This document shows, piece after piece, positions 25,814-34,429 of a stretch of DNA of 64,000 nucleotides. The stretch is from Nocardia puris. Its GTDB lineage: Bacteria > Actinomycetota > Actinomycetes > Mycobacteriales > Mycobacteriaceae. Every line of letters starts with the position of its first letter. Position 1 is the first letter of the stretch. The stretch spans positions 62,001-126,000 of the forward strand of contig NZ_QNRE01000004.1 of NCBI RefSeq assembly GCF_003315035.1, read 5' to 3'. The translations under genes were made by a program, and so were the position numbers. The notes under the pieces were generated by a model. The model was not told the origin of the DNA, ran no database searches, and worked only from the letters and a program-made list of their open reading frames with translations.

Positions 25814-25837
25814 GAGTCGGCAGGATTCTGCCGACTC
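25814..25837. promoter_or_regulatory. Operator 1 of the HipB-like repressor
   Basis: GAGTCGGCAG-GATT-CTGCCGACTC, with 10-bp perfect arms. The core TCGGCA-N6-TGCCGA recurs at 25877 and 25938. Its centre is at 25825.5. Confidence 0.7.
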
Positions 25838-25874
25838 ACCGGTCGACATCGCCGACGATGGCCGAAAATCTCAA

Positions 25875-25896
25875 AATCGGCAATATATTGCCGATT
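25875..25896. promoter_or_regulatory. Operator 2 of the HipB-like repressor
   Basis: AATCGGCAATA followed by TATTGCCGATT, a 22-bp perfect palindrome with centre 25885.5, exactly 60 bp from operator 1. It overlaps a possible -35 (TTGCCG, 25888-25893) for a TATCCT -10 at 25913-25918. Confidence 0.75.
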
Positions 25897-25935
25897 GCCT
25901 ACCGATGAGCGCTATCCTGGTGCTCCGAAGTGAGA

Positions 25936-25957
25936 AATCGGCAATATTCTGCCGATC
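25936..25957. promoter_or_regulatory. Operator 3 of the HipB-like repressor
   Basis: AATCGGCAATA followed by TTCTGCCGATC; near-palindrome with the same TCGGCA-N6-TGCCGA core, centre 25946.5, 61 bp from operator 2. It ends just before the ribosome site of the repressor gene. Confidence 0.72.
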
Positions 25958-25969
25958 CGGAGGTCGAAC

Positions 25970-26164
25970 GTGATCAGCGATATCGGCAGGGCCGTGCGGA
26001 CGACGCGACGCGCGTACAACCTGACACAAGAGCAACTCGCGGAGTTGGCGGGCACCTCCACCCGCACCATTCGCGAGATCGAACACGGCAGCGGCTCCAC
26101 GAGTATCGGAACGGTCGCCGCGGTCCTCGGCGCCCTCGGCCTCACATTGCGAGCCGACCGATGA
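25970..26164 (+). CDS. HipB-like XRE helix-turn-helix antitoxin/repressor
   Basis: A 64-residue helix-turn-helix protein: ISDIGRAVRTTRRAYNLTQ, EQLAELAGTSTRTIREIEHG and a short C-terminal helix (IGTVAAVLGALGLTLRADR). Its size and sequence fit the XRE/HipB-like antitoxins (y4mF group) that precede hipA genes. The GTG start has GGAGG five bases upstream. The stop overlaps a following ATG as ATGA, so a second gene was once coupled to it. The three palindromes upstream are presumably its operators and would give tight autorepression. Confidence 0.82.
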   Translation: MISDIGRAVRTTRRAYNLTQEQLAELAGTSTRTIREIEHGSGSTSIGTVAAVLGALGLTLRADR

Positions 26165-26225
26165 CCCGGCTCGACGACCTCCGGCGAATCACCCGGGCCG
26201 ACGTGTCACTTTTCGGAGCTGATAC
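26161..26225 (+). pseudogene. Truncated HipA-like toxin gene
   Basis: ATGA coupling starts a reading frame MTRLDDLRRITRADV, which resembles HipA N-termini. It then loses any similarity (SLFGADTPENG) and runs into the fadA2 terminator. A complete HipA has roughly 400 residues, so nearly all of the toxin gene is missing, presumably deleted with the junction near 26206. Identity as HipA rests on context and a short peptide only. Confidence 0.5.
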
Positions 26226-26239
26226 CCCCGAAAATGGCC

Positions 26240-26272
26240 GTGGCGCCCGGCTTTCGGAAAGCCGGGCGCCAC
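26240..26272 (-). terminator. Intrinsic terminator of fadA2
   Basis: GTGGCGCCCGGCTTTC and GAAAGCCGGGCGCCAC form a stem of up to 15 bp with a tiny loop. On the minus strand it is followed by GGCCATTTTC. It starts 16 bases after the fadA2 stop. Confidence 0.85.
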
Positions 26273-26287
26273 GAGAAACTACCTGCG

Positions 26288-27610
26288 TCAGCGCTCCAGG
26301 ATGGCGACGACGCCCTGGCCGCCGGCGGCGCAGATGGAGATGAGGGCGCGGCCGCCGCCCTTCTCGGCCAGCTGCTTGGCGGTGGAGGCGATGATGCGGC
26401 CGCCGGTGGCGGCGAAGGGGTGGCCCGCGGCGAGCGAGGAGCCGTTGACGTTGAGCTTGCTGCGGTCGATCGCACCCAGCGCGCCGTCCAGGCCCAGGCG
26501 CTCCTTGCAGTACTGGTCGGACTCCCAGGCCTGCAGGGTGGCCAGCACCACGGAGGCGAAGGCCTCGTGGATCTCGTAGAAGTCGAAGTCCTGCAGGGTG
26601 AGGCCGTTGCGGGCGAGCAGGCGCGGCACCGCGTAGGTGGGCGCCATGAGCAGGCCGTCGGGGCCGTGGATGTAGTCCACGGCGGCGACCTCGGAGTCCA
26701 CCAGGTGCGCCAGCACGGGCAGGTTGCGCTCGGCGGCCCACTCGTCGCTGGAGAGCAGCACCGCCGACGCGCCGTCGGTGAGCGGGGTGGAGTTGCCGGC
26801 GGTCATGGTCGCGTCACCGGCCTTGACACCGAAGACCGGCTTCAGGGTGGCCAGCTTCTCGATGGTGGAGCCGGGGCGCAGGTTGTCGTCGCGGGTCAGC
26901 CCGAGGAACGGGGTGATGAGGTCGTCGAAGAAACCGCGGTCGTAGGCGGCGGCCATGTTCTTGTGCGACAGGTACGCCAGCTCGTCCTGCGCCTCGCGGG
27001 AGACGCCGAACTCCTTGGCGGTGATGGCGGCGTGTTCGCCCATCGACAGGCCGGTGCGCGGCTCGGCGTTGCGCGGGATCTCGATGCCCACCATGGAGGG
27101 ACGCAGCTGGCCGACCAGCTTGAGGCGGTCCTTGGTGGTCTTGGCGCGGTTGGCCTGCAGCATCCACTCGCGCATGCCCTCGCTCACGCCGATCGGCGCG
27201 TCGGAGGTGGTGTCGGTGCCGCCGCCGACGCCGGCCTCGATGCGGCCGAGCGCGATCGCGTCACCGACGGTGACGATGGACTGCAGGCCGGTGCCACAGG
27301 CGAGCTGCAGGTCGTGGGCCGGGGTGTAGGGCGAGAGCTTGCTGCCGAGCACGCTCTCGCGGACCATGCCGTGCTCGCCGACGCGCTTGAGGACCGCGCC
27401 GCCGACGACCATGCCGAGGCGCTCGCCCTGCAGGTTGAACCGGCTCACCAGCCCGTCCAGCGCGGCGGTGAACATGTCCTGGTTGGAGGCGTTGGCGTAC
27501 GCCTTGTCGGAGCGAGCGAACGGGATCCGGTTGCCGCCCACAATCGCGACGGGGCGCGCCGTCTTCGCGGTCTTGGCCGTGCTCTTGGCCGAACGGGCTT
27601 TGCTTGTCAC
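26288..27610 (-). CDS. fadA2: Acetyl-CoA acetyltransferase FadA2-type
   Basis: A 440-residue thiolase, the same length as M. tuberculosis FadA2. The acyl-accepting cysteine is C105 in LQLACGTGLQS; the second cysteine and general-base histidine are in ISICAAGGQG and SLAAGHPFAATGGR. It cleaves 3-ketoacyl-CoA (or condenses acetyl-CoA) in fatty-acid metabolism. GTG 27610 is used: TTGGAG lies six bases upstream, and a longer TTG start would destroy that spacing. The gene is divergent from fabG4-htdX, exactly as in mycobacteria, and the 246-bp gap carries the shared TetR operator. Confidence 0.92.
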   Translation of the reverse strand: MTSKARSAKSTAKTAKTARPVAIVGGNRIPFARSDKAYANASNQDMFTAALDGLVSRFNLQGERLGMVVGGAVLKRVGEHGMVRESVLGSKLSPYTPAHDLQLACGTGLQSIVTVGDAIALGRIEAGVGGGTDTTSDAPIGVSEGMREWMLQANRAKTTKDRLKLVGQLRPSMVGIEIPRNAEPRTGLSMGEHAAITAKEFGVSREAQDELAYLSHKNMAAAYDRGFFDDLITPFLGLTRDDNLRPGSTIEKLATLKPVFGVKAGDATMTAGNSTPLTDGASAVLLSSDEWAAERNLPVLAHLVDSEVAAVDYIHGPDGLLMAPTYAVPRLLARNGLTLQDFDFYEIHEAFASVVLATLQAWESDQYCKERLGLDGALGAIDRSKLNVNGSSLAAGHPFAATGGRIIASTAKQLAEKGGGRALISICAAGGQGVVAILER

Positions 27611-27678
27611 TCGAGTCTCCAAGGTCTCGTCGGGGAATTGCCCGGCGCTCGGGTGCCACGAACGCCGTATCGCATCGG

Positions 27679-27708
27679 TTTACTTTAAACTTACTCTGGA
27701 GTAAGTTT
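27679..27708. promoter_or_regulatory. fadA2/fabG4 divergent promoter with 22-bp operator
   Basis: AAACTTACTC-TG-GAGTAAGTTT (27687-27708) is a perfect palindrome with a two-base centre. A plus-strand promoter TTTACT (27679-27684), 17-base spacer, TAAGTT (27702-27707) overlaps it. The core CTTAC-N6-GTAAG is repeated before the TetR gene at 32138. Confidence 0.75.
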
Positions 27709-27856
27709 GTTGTCGACACCGCATTCCCCGAAGGTGCGCCGACACGCCTCGTCGCCCGGTGCCTCCCCCGCAGGTCGCACCCGCAGCGCGTAGCGTGCCC
27801 GGAGCACCCGCGAACGCGACAGACATCCGCCGAGAAGACAAGAAAAGGTAGGAACC

Positions 27857-29215
27857 GTGGCAGCCAAGAGCAAGGGCGCACCCAACCTCTACGGATCGTT
27901 CGTCCACTCCGCCCCCGGACAGTTCCTGGCCAGCAAGCTGGGTCTGCCGCAGCCGGAGAACCTGCGTCGTTACGTCCCCGGCGAACCCCCGCTGACCGGC
28001 CCGGTGCTGATCGGCGGCAAGGGCCGCGTCGCCGAGCCGGTGCGCGCGCTGCTGAGCGACTACACCTTCGCCGACTCGCTGGTCCAGGGCACCAAGCACG
28101 GCGCGCTGGTGTTCGACGCCACCGGCATCGGCGCCATCGAGGACCTCTCGCAGCTGTTCGAATTCTTCCAGCCGGCCATGCGCAGCATCGCCGCGTCGGG
28201 CCGCGTCGTCGTGATCGGCACCACGCCGGAGCTGGCGGCCACCGTCGACGAGCAGATCGCCCAGCGCGCGCTGGAGGGCTTCACCCGCTCGGTCGCCAAG
28301 GAGCTGCTGCGCGGCGCCACCGCCCAGCTGGTCTACCTGCACCCGGAGGCCTCGGCCACCGCGACCGGCCTGGAATCCACCCTGCGCTTCCTGCTCTCGG
28401 CCAAGTCGGCGTTCGTCGACGGCCAGGTCATCCGGGTCGGCAAGGACGACAACGCCGCCGCCGGCATCAACTGGGACCGCCCGCTCGAGGGCAAGATCGC
28501 CGTGGTCACCGGCGCGGCGCGCGGCATCGGCGCCACCATCGCCGAGGTCTTCGCCCGCGACGGCGCGACGGTGATCGTCGCCGACATCCCGGCCGCCGGT
28601 GAGGCGCTCTCGGAGACCGCGAACAAGGTCGGCGGCACCGCGCTGGCGCTGGACGTGACCGCGCCCGACGCCGCCGACAAACTCGCCGAGTTCGCCACCG
28701 AGCGCTTCGGCGGCATCGACATCGTCGTGCACAACGCGGGCATCACCCGCGACAAGCTGCTCGCCAACATGGACGAGGGCCGCTGGAACTCCGTGATCAA
28801 CGTGAATCTCGCCGCGCCGCACCGCATCACCGAGGGCCTGGTGGCCAAGGGTGTGCTGAAGGAGGGCGGCCGCGTGATCGACGTGTCCTCCATCGCGGGC
28901 ATCGCGGGCAACCGCGGCCAGACCAACTACGGCGCGTCCAAGGCCGGCGTCATCGGCATGGTGAACGCCGAGGCGCCGAAGCTGGCCGAGAAGGGCATCA
29001 CCATCAACGCGGTGGCGCCCGGCTTCATCGAGACCGCCATGACCGCGGCCATCCCGCTGGGCACCCGCGAGGCGGGCCGCCTGATGAGCTCGCTGCTGCA
29101 GGGCGGCCAGACCGTGGACGTGGCCGAGACCATCGCCTACTTCGCCAGCCCCGCGTCGAACGCGGTGAGCGGCAACGTGGTCCGGGTCTGCGGTCAGAGC
29201 CTGATCGGAGCATGA
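27857..29215 (+). CDS. fabG4: High-molecular-weight 3-oxoacyl-ACP/CoA reductase FabG4
   Basis: A 452-residue short-chain reductase with an extra N-terminal flavodoxin-like domain of about 210 residues, the hallmark of FabG4. The catalytic half has the nucleotide motif [11 protein letters not shown] in VHNAGITRD, and the Ser-Tyr-Lys set S345, Y358 and K362 (VSSIAG, NYGASK). It reduces 3-oxoacyl-CoA/ACP, or works in reverse, preferring NADH in the mycobacterial enzyme. The GTG start has GGTAGGAA just upstream. The stop overlaps the ATG of htdX (ATGA). Confidence 0.92.
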   Translation: MAAKSKGAPNLYGSFVHSAPGQFLASKLGLPQPENLRRYVPGEPPLTGPVLIGGKGRVAEPVRALLSDYTFADSLVQGTKHGALVFDATGIGAIEDLSQLFEFFQPAMRSIAASGRVVVIGTTPELAATVDEQIAQRALEGFTRSVAKELLRGATAQLVYLHPEASATATGLESTLRFLLSAKSAFVDGQVIRVGKDDNAAAGINWDRPLEGKIAVVTGAARGIGATIAEVFARDGATVIVADIPAAGEALSETANKVGGTALALDVTAPDAADKLAEFATERFGGIDIVVHNAGITRDKLLANMDEGRWNSVINVNLAAPHRITEGLVAKGVLKEGGRVIDVSSIAGIAGNRGQTNYGASKAGVIGMVNAEAPKLAEKGITINAVAPGFIETAMTAAIPLGTREAGRLMSSLLQGGQTVDVAETIAYFASPASNAVSGNVVRVCGQSLIGA

Positions 29216-30081
29216 TGACCGAGACCATCACGCTCACCGAAACCCCCAAGAACAGCAGCCTTTTCGTCAAGGCCGCGCTGGGGGCCGTTCCGGTGCCGCT
29301 GCTTTCGGCACGCAAGCCGCAACTGCCCGACCGGGTGATCGAGCTGGAGGGGCTGCGGGTCGATCCCGACCACCTGGCCGCCTACTGCCGGGCGACCGGC
29401 CTGCGTTTCGGCGATTCGCTGCCGCTGACCTACCCGTTCATCCTCAGCTTCCCGCTGGCGATGCAGCTGGTGGTGGCGCGGGACTTCCCGTTCGTGGCGG
29501 TGGGCGCGGTGCACGCGCAGAACCTGATCGAGCGCACCCGCGACATCTCGGTGTCCGAGCCGCTGGATTTCCGCACGCACATCGAGAACCTGCGCGAACA
29601 CCCGAAGGGCCTGCTGGTGGACGCGATCACCGAGGTGAGCGTGGGCCGCGAACTGGTGTGGCGGCAGGTCACCACCTTCCTGCACCAGCAGCGCACCTCG
29701 CTGTCGGGCGGGCCCAAGCCCGAGCCGAAGCCCGACGAGGTGCCGCCGCCCCCGCTGCGCACCCTGCGGGTGGATCAGAAGACGATCACCCGCTACGCCA
29801 ACGCGTCGGGCGATCACAACCCGATCCACACCTCGGCGTTGGGCGCCAAGGCTTTCGGCTTCCCGAAGGCCATCGCGCACGGCATGTGGTCGGCGGCGAA
29901 CATCCTGTCGAACATCGAGGGCCGGATTCCCGAGAAGACCACCTACGCCGTGAAGTTCGGCAAGCCGATCCTGTTGCCCTCGACGGTGAACGTCTACGCC
30001 GATCAGGTCGACGGCGGGTGGGATCTGGCGCTGCTGAACCCGAAGAAGGGGTACCCGCACCTCACGGCCACGCTGCGCTGA
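29212..30081 (+). CDS. htdX: 3-hydroxyacyl dehydratase HtdX-type (MaoC double hot-dog)
   Basis: A 289-residue MaoC-like dehydratase. The C-terminal half has the hydratase-2 motif [14 protein letters not shown] with the catalytic Asp and His, and [13 protein letters not shown]; the N-terminal half is a second, non-catalytic hot-dog fold. It interconverts 3-hydroxyacyl and trans-2-enoyl thioesters next to FabG4. The start is ATG 29212 within the overlap; a second ATG follows directly. The two genes end at the terminator at 30095 and match the order htdX-fabG4 in M. tuberculosis. Confidence 0.9.
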   Translation: MMTETITLTETPKNSSLFVKAALGAVPVPLLSARKPQLPDRVIELEGLRVDPDHLAAYCRATGLRFGDSLPLTYPFILSFPLAMQLVVARDFPFVAVGAVHAQNLIERTRDISVSEPLDFRTHIENLREHPKGLLVDAITEVSVGRELVWRQVTTFLHQQRTSLSGGPKPEPKPDEVPPPPLRTLRVDQKTITRYANASGDHNPIHTSALGAKAFGFPKAIAHGMWSAANILSNIEGRIPEKTTYAVKFGKPILLPSTVNVYADQVDGGWDLALLNPKKGYPHLTATLR

Positions 30082-30094
30082 GTGGACGTCGGCA

Positions 30095-30131
30095 CCGCCC
30101 CCGGATCGCGTTGATCCGGGGGCGGTTTCGC
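30095..30131 (+). terminator. Intrinsic terminator of fabG4-htdX
   Basis: CCGCCCCCGGATC and GATCCGGGGGCGG give a perfect 13-bp stem, loop GCGTT, followed by TTTCGCGTTTC. Confidence 0.88.
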
Positions 30132-30156
30132 GTTTCGGCGGCGCTCGGATCGTGGA

Positions 30157-31455
30157 TCAGCAGTCGCAGCAGCAGTTTCCGCACTTGCCGCAACTGCCGC
30201 AGCAGTTGCCGCAGGACGAGGTGCAGTCGGCGCAATCGCAGCACCGCTCACACCAGCGCTTCCAGCGCGGTTCACGCCGCCGCCGCGCCTGCTGGTCGCG
30301 CTCGTCCCACCGGGGTGGTGGTGCGCTGCCCCAGGTCGCCGCGACGGGGATGAGCTGGCCGCCGGTGAACGCTGTTGCGGAGGCGAGCGTGTCACCGGAT
30401 GTTCCGCAGGCGTGCCCGGATTCGGCGGGATGACAGACATGGGACGCGAGCGCGCCCATGCCCCGGCCGACGCGGTGCACGAGGGAACGCAGCGGGTCCA
30501 GCAGCATCCACCGGACCGTGGACACCTCGGCCAGTTCGGATTCCGCGAGGGCGATGCGCAGCGCCCGGTCGGATTCGCCGATCAACTCGTACGCTTCGGG
30601 CAGCGTGGTGCCGGTGGCGCGGAGCGGGTTGAAGCGGTCGACGTCGTCGTCGTAGTCCTCGACAGCGTCGGTGAGGTGAGCGATGCGGCCGAAGTGGCGG
30701 CCCGCGATGCGCAGTGGCTCGACGTTCTCCGGCCGGTCCGCGAGAACCGCTGTGTGCGCGAAGAACTCGGCGGCGCACAGCTGGGTCGGCGAGGTGAGTA
30801 CGTCGAGAGGGTCAGCCCCACCCTGCGGTTCGCCGCCGAACGTGAATGTTCCACCGCGACTACGCGACTCGCCGGGGTCCGAAGTCTCGCACGCTGTGCC
30901 GTGGCGACGCTCTCGCGCACTGTGCCGCGGCGCCGAGCCGCTCGACCCGTCGTCTGCGGCTAAGGCGGCGACCGCCTCCCGCTCCAACCGTGCCTGCGAA
31001 TCAATCGCGGCGACAAGCGGTTCCACATCGAACCCGATGGTCGCCGCCTGTGCGCGGGCGGCGTCGGCCCAGCGCGACGACACCCGCGTCATCGGGCGGC
31101 GGGCCAGTGCGGAGCTGTCGCCGTCCTCGACGTGATCGCGAATCTTGGCCGCCCCCAGCAACAGTGACGCCGTCACCGCCAGCCGCACACCGGGCGAATC
31201 GGCGGTGGCGACCCGAGCGCGCCGCATCCCGCGCAACGGGCACGGCCCCGCCTCGGCGCGCGGCGCGGGTGCGCGGAGCTGCGCTTCGGTGAGCATGCCG
31301 AGCAGCAGCGCGTCGGTGTTGGTCGCGGCGCGCGCCAGCTGACCGTGCTCGTCGCGCAGACCCAGGCACAGCCCGCACAGGTGCGCCCGCCATTCGCTCG
31401 CGTCGATTCCATACCGCGCCGCGCCGTGCGAACACGGCCTGAGCATTCCGAACAT
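30157..31455 (-). CDS. DUF5685 protein with cysteine-rich tail
   Basis: A 432-residue protein of the DUF5685 family, which has no established function. The family start MFGMLRPCSHGAARYGIDA fixes ATG 31455. Cysteines early in the chain (RPCSHG, HLCGLCLGLRDEHG) look like a metal-binding site. The body is helical (ASLLLGAAKIRDHVEDGD, IAHLTDAVEDYDDDVDRFNPL), resembling prenyltransferase-like helices with Asp pairs. A low-complexity insert of about 50 residues sits mid-chain. The last 31 residues contain 14 cysteines in C-C, C-x-x-C and C-C-C patterns. It lies beside the TetR gene of the fatty-acid cluster but has no operator of that type. Confidence 0.72.
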   Translation of the reverse strand: MFGMLRPCSHGAARYGIDASEWRAHLCGLCLGLRDEHGQLARAATNTDALLLGMLTEAQLRAPAPRAEAGPCPLRGMRRARVATADSPGVRLAVTASLLLGAAKIRDHVEDGDSSALARRPMTRVSSRWADAARAQAATIGFDVEPLVAAIDSQARLEREAVAALAADDGSSGSAPRHSARERRHGTACETSDPGESRSRGGTFTFGGEPQGGADPLDVLTSPTQLCAAEFFAHTAVLADRPENVEPLRIAGRHFGRIAHLTDAVEDYDDDVDRFNPLRATGTTLPEAYELIGESDRALRIALAESELAEVSTVRWMLLDPLRSLVHRVGRGMGALASHVCHPAESGHACGTSGDTLASATAFTGGQLIPVAATWGSAPPPRWDERDQQARRRREPRWKRWCERCCDCADCTSSCGNCCGSCGKCGNCCCDC

Positions 31456-31541
31456 TCCGCCCCGTAAGTTTCGAGATTCCGGTGAACGGATGAACATAGG
31501 CCGAGCGCGAACCACCCGGCAACAGGAACGACGAGCGCGCC

Positions 31542-32138
31542 CTACTCCGGCTTGCGCCCCGCCAGACCGCGCCAGGCCAGATCGTCCAGCAGGTTCACGG
31601 CTTCCGCCACTTCGATGCGCCCGCTCGCGACCCGGTCGGCGATGGCCTCGCCCGCTCCGATCACGGCGACGGCGACCACGTCGAAGTTGGTGCCGGGTTC
31701 GGCGTGCCTGGCGCTGGATTCGAGCAGCTTCGCGGTGAGTTCGATGACCCGCTCGCGCGCGTTGTCGATCTCGGAGGCGAACGCTTGCTGGCCGATCGCC
31801 TGACGGTAGAGCACCTGCCAGGAACGGCGGTTGTGGTCGACGAAGCCGAGGAAGCCCTCCAGCGCGGTGCGCAGCTGTTCGTGCGGTTTGAGTTGCGGGT
31901 TGCCCGCGGGCGCCACGGCCTCGATGAAACGCATGCCCTCGCGCTGGATGCAGGCGCGGAACAGTTCGTCCTTGGAGCCGTAGTACAGGTAGAGCATCGG
32001 TTTGGAGATCTTCGCCTCGGCGGCGATGGCGTCCATCGAGGTATCGTGGAACCCCTTGCGCGAGAACACCTCGACGGCCGCGTCGAGCATCTGCTGCTCA
32101 CGAACCGCCCGGGGCAGTCGCTTCGTTCCGCCGGCCAT
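31542..32138 (-). CDS. TetR repressor of the fadE5/fadA2/fabG4 regulon (Rv0238-like)
   Basis: A 198-residue TetR protein: REQQMLDAAVEVFSRKGFHD, TSMDAIAAEAKISKPMLYLYYGSKDELF gives the DNA-binding region. ATG 32138 has GGAGAG upstream. Its own promoter carries CTTAC-TCCAAG-GTAAG at 32170-32185, matching the operators before fabG4 (27691) and fadE5 (12091). In M. tuberculosis a TetR gene (Rv0238) lies in the same place between lpqI and htdX. A fatty acyl-CoA effector is likely. The regulon assignment is inference from shared sites. Confidence 0.85.
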   Translation of the reverse strand: MAGGTKRLPRAVREQQMLDAAVEVFSRKGFHDTSMDAIAAEAKISKPMLYLYYGSKDELFRACIQREGMRFIEAVAPAGNPQLKPHEQLRTALEGFLGFVDHNRRSWQVLYRQAIGQQAFASEIDNARERVIELTAKLLESSARHAEPGTNFDVVAVAVIGAGEAIADRVASGRIEVAEAVNLLDDLAWRGLAGRKPE

Positions 32139-32169
32139 CCACTCTCCTACCGCATGGTGAAGCTTTCAT

Positions 32170-32185
32170 CTTACTCCAAGGTAAG
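32170..32185. promoter_or_regulatory. Autoregulatory operator of the TetR gene
   Basis: CTTACTCCAAGGTAAG, with arms CTTAC/GTAAG around six bases, is 31 bases before the TetR start codon. It is the third copy of the CTTAC-N6-GTAA pattern in the window. Confidence 0.7.
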
Positions 32186-32226
32186 TTAGGCCGGATCGAT
32201 TTGCCGAGGTGTACCGCGTGCCCGCG

Positions 32227-33387
32227 TCAGCAGGCCAGGGCGCCCTTGTACTTCCCCATCCGCACGACCGACGCGTCCACCTGCGCGGTGGGCAGCCGAC
32301 CGTTCGCCACGGCCTGCTCCAGCCCGTCGAGCACCGACGAGACCGCGGTGGTGCTGATCCACAGGGCGTTGTCGGCCCCGGCGACCAGCGCGGCCTCCAC
32401 GGCCTGCTCGATCCCCATTCGGTCGGTGATCGCGGCCATACCGCTCAGGTCGTCGGTGAAGATCGGCCCGTCGAAGGGTGCCGCGCCGTAGCCGGTGCCC
32501 TCCCGCAGCAGGCTCATGACCTGCGGGCTGATGCTGGCGGGCACGTCGGGCGTGGTGAGACCGGGCACGTCGAGGTGGCCGATCATGACGGCTGCGCCCG
32601 ACCCGATCAGGTTGCGGAACGGCACCAGATCCACGGTCTGCAATTGGTCCAGCGGCGGGGTGCGGACCGCGCCGGTGTGGGAGTCGCCCGACCCGGAGCC
32701 GTGGCCGGGGAAGTGCTTCATCACCGTGCCCACGCCCACCTCGCGCATGGCGCGGATGTAGGCGTCGGCGTAGCGGGTGACCACCTCGGGATCGTCGGAG
32801 AACGAACGGTCGCCGATGACGGTGTCGTCGGGCTGGCTGCTGACGTCCACGTCGGGCGCGAAGTTCACCGTCACGCCGAGGTCCTTCAGCGCGCGGCCAC
32901 GGGTGAGGGTGGCCTCGTAGAACTGCTCGGGCGTCATGGTCTGCGCGGTGACGCGGGCCGAGGGGGCCGGGCCGATGAGATCGCGCACGCGCGAGACGCG
33001 CCCGCCCTCCTCATCGATCGTCACCATCAGCGGCGCGACGGCCTGGGCTTGGAGCGCGTCGAGGGAGCCGTCGGTGAGCATCGACCGGTCGGTCCATCCG
33101 CCCACGAAGATGCCGCCGACCTGCTCGGTGCTCACCACGTTGTTCGCGTCGGCCGCGCCGGTGATGCCGACGGTGAGCAACTGCGCGAGCTTCTGGCGCG
33201 GGGTGAAACGCGCGAGGTATTCGGCCGCGCAGTCCCGCGCGGCGGGGGTGGTGGGATCGGCGGTCGCCTCGGTGGTGCCGGGCGTGCCCGTGGGCGATGC
33301 GGTGGTGGTGGACGGCGTGTCGCCGCCGGAGCACGCCGTGGCGAGCGCCGCGCACACCGCGAACAGGGCCAGTGCCGTTTTCCGCAT
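32227..33387 (-). CDS. lpqI: Beta-N-acetylglucosaminidase lipoprotein LpqI-type (GH3)
   Basis: A 386-residue lipoprotein: lipobox LATACSGG (cysteine 19), a Thr/Pro linker, then a single GH3 domain. The catalytic His/Asp dyad is in KHFPGHGSGSGDSHTG, and the nucleophile aspartate in IFTDDLSGMAAI; DEEGGRVSRVRD binds sugar. LpqI removes GlcNAc from muropeptides during peptidoglycan recycling at the cell surface. ATG 33387 begins the signal peptide; upstream frame lacks coding character. The position next to the TetR gene and aftD matches M. tuberculosis Rv0236c-Rv0238. Confidence 0.9.
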   Translation of the reverse strand: MRKTALALFAVCAALATACSGGDTPSTTTASPTGTPGTTEATADPTTPAARDCAAEYLARFTPRQKLAQLLTVGITGAADANNVVSTEQVGGIFVGGWTDRSMLTDGSLDALQAQAVAPLMVTIDEEGGRVSRVRDLIGPAPSARVTAQTMTPEQFYEATLTRGRALKDLGVTVNFAPDVDVSSQPDDTVIGDRSFSDDPEVVTRYADAYIRAMREVGVGTVMKHFPGHGSGSGDSHTGAVRTPPLDQLQTVDLVPFRNLIGSGAAVMIGHLDVPGLTTPDVPASISPQVMSLLREGTGYGAAPFDGPIFTDDLSGMAAITDRMGIEQAVEAALVAGADNALWISTTAVSSVLDGLEQAVANGRLPTAQVDASVVRMGKYKGALAC

Positions 33388-33692
33388 GGGATCCCACGGT
33401 AGTTCGCGGGCGGAACGCGAGTTCGGACGGGTCTGCCCGCGTGCGCCGGACCGACGGATGCGCGCGCCGGGAGCCAGAGCCCACATGATCGGCTCCGGCG
33501 TCGCCCGCGCTCCCGGTTCCTCGGCGAGCGCGCCGGCTGTCCCGGCCCGCATCGCCTGCCGACGCCCGCACATGCTCATCGACCCGATTCCCCCAGTTCA
33601 GCGCCGAAATCTCCGCGCGCCGCCGCCGCGTGGGCCGGCGCGAACGGGGTACCCTCGACAACACAACCGCTCGACTCCAGCGGGAGGTCACC
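33388..33692. other. Divergent promoter region of lpqI and the USP gene
   Basis: No gene is seen. A GGTACCCT sequence (33648-33655) is a possible -10 for the universal stress protein gene; no clear -35 or operator was found. Confidence 0.4.
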
Positions 33693-34172
33693 GTGCCCTG
33701 CGATCTGATGCTCATCGCCTACGACGGTTCCGAGAACGCCAAGCGCGCCATCGAATACGCGGGCCGATTCCTCTCGGCGAACAGAGCCGTGGTGCTCACG
33801 GCGTGGGAGCCGATGGTGCGCCAGGCGGCGCGCCTGTCCGGACTGTCGGGCGTCATGCAGCCGGAATGGGTGCCCGACGAGGAGATCGAGGACATCGCCT
33901 ACGTCGACGCGCGCAACACCAACACCGAGGGCGTGCGGCTGGCCAAACTCGCCGGACTCAACGCCGAGGCGCGCACCGCCGAATGCACCACCACCATCTG
34001 GAACGCCATCGTGGCATGCGCCGACGACCTGGACGTCGACATCATCGTCGCGGGCACCCGCGGCGCCACCGGCATCCGCGCCCTGCTGCACAGCAGCGTC
34101 GCCGACGCGGTGCTCAAACACTGCCACCGGCCGGTCCTGCTGGTGCCGCCCGGCAAGGAACCGCACCGCTGA
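33693..34172 (+). CDS. Universal stress protein (UspA family)
   Basis: A 159-residue single-domain universal stress protein: LMLIAYDGSENAKRAIEYAGRFL opens the fold, and GTRGATGIRALLHSSVADAVL matches the ATP-binding G-x2-G-x9-G-S pattern with one Gly replaced by Ser. HCHRPVLLVPPG closes the domain. Such proteins are cytoplasmic, often ATP-binding, and induced by stress. The GTG start at 33693 has GGGAGG six bases upstream. The replaced glycine may weaken nucleotide binding. Confidence 0.88.
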   Translation: MPCDLMLIAYDGSENAKRAIEYAGRFLSANRAVVLTAWEPMVRQAARLSGLSGVMQPEWVPDEEIEDIAYVDARNTNTEGVRLAKLAGLNAEARTAECTTTIWNAIVACADDLDVDIIVAGTRGATGIRALLHSSVADAVLKHCHRPVLLVPPGKEPHR

Positions 34173-34429
34173 GCGCGAGCGAGGCACAGCACACCCATCT
34201 CGGCCTCGCCGCCAACGCCATCCGCCGCACCCCACCTGCGATCAGACGTCTCATTCGCGCCTTCCGACCACCTCGGGGAGGGAGCCTGACGACCGACTGT
34301 TCGCGGCCACCAGCGCGCCAACAAACACAGCCCGCTTTTGTCCACCCCGCCGCGCCCCGATGAGACGTAGATCGCTCGCGGCGAGCTAGCACAACAATTG
34401 CGCTCGTGACCGGCCTATCGTCGGAATCC

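Noticed and set aside
25642..25908. 88-codon frame before the HipB-like gene
   Set aside because: It runs through two of the palindromic operators and lacks a ribosome site.
31455..31480. Possible fourth TTAC-N6-GTAA operator before the DUF5685 gene
   Set aside because: Only the GTAAG half is present; the other arm is missing.
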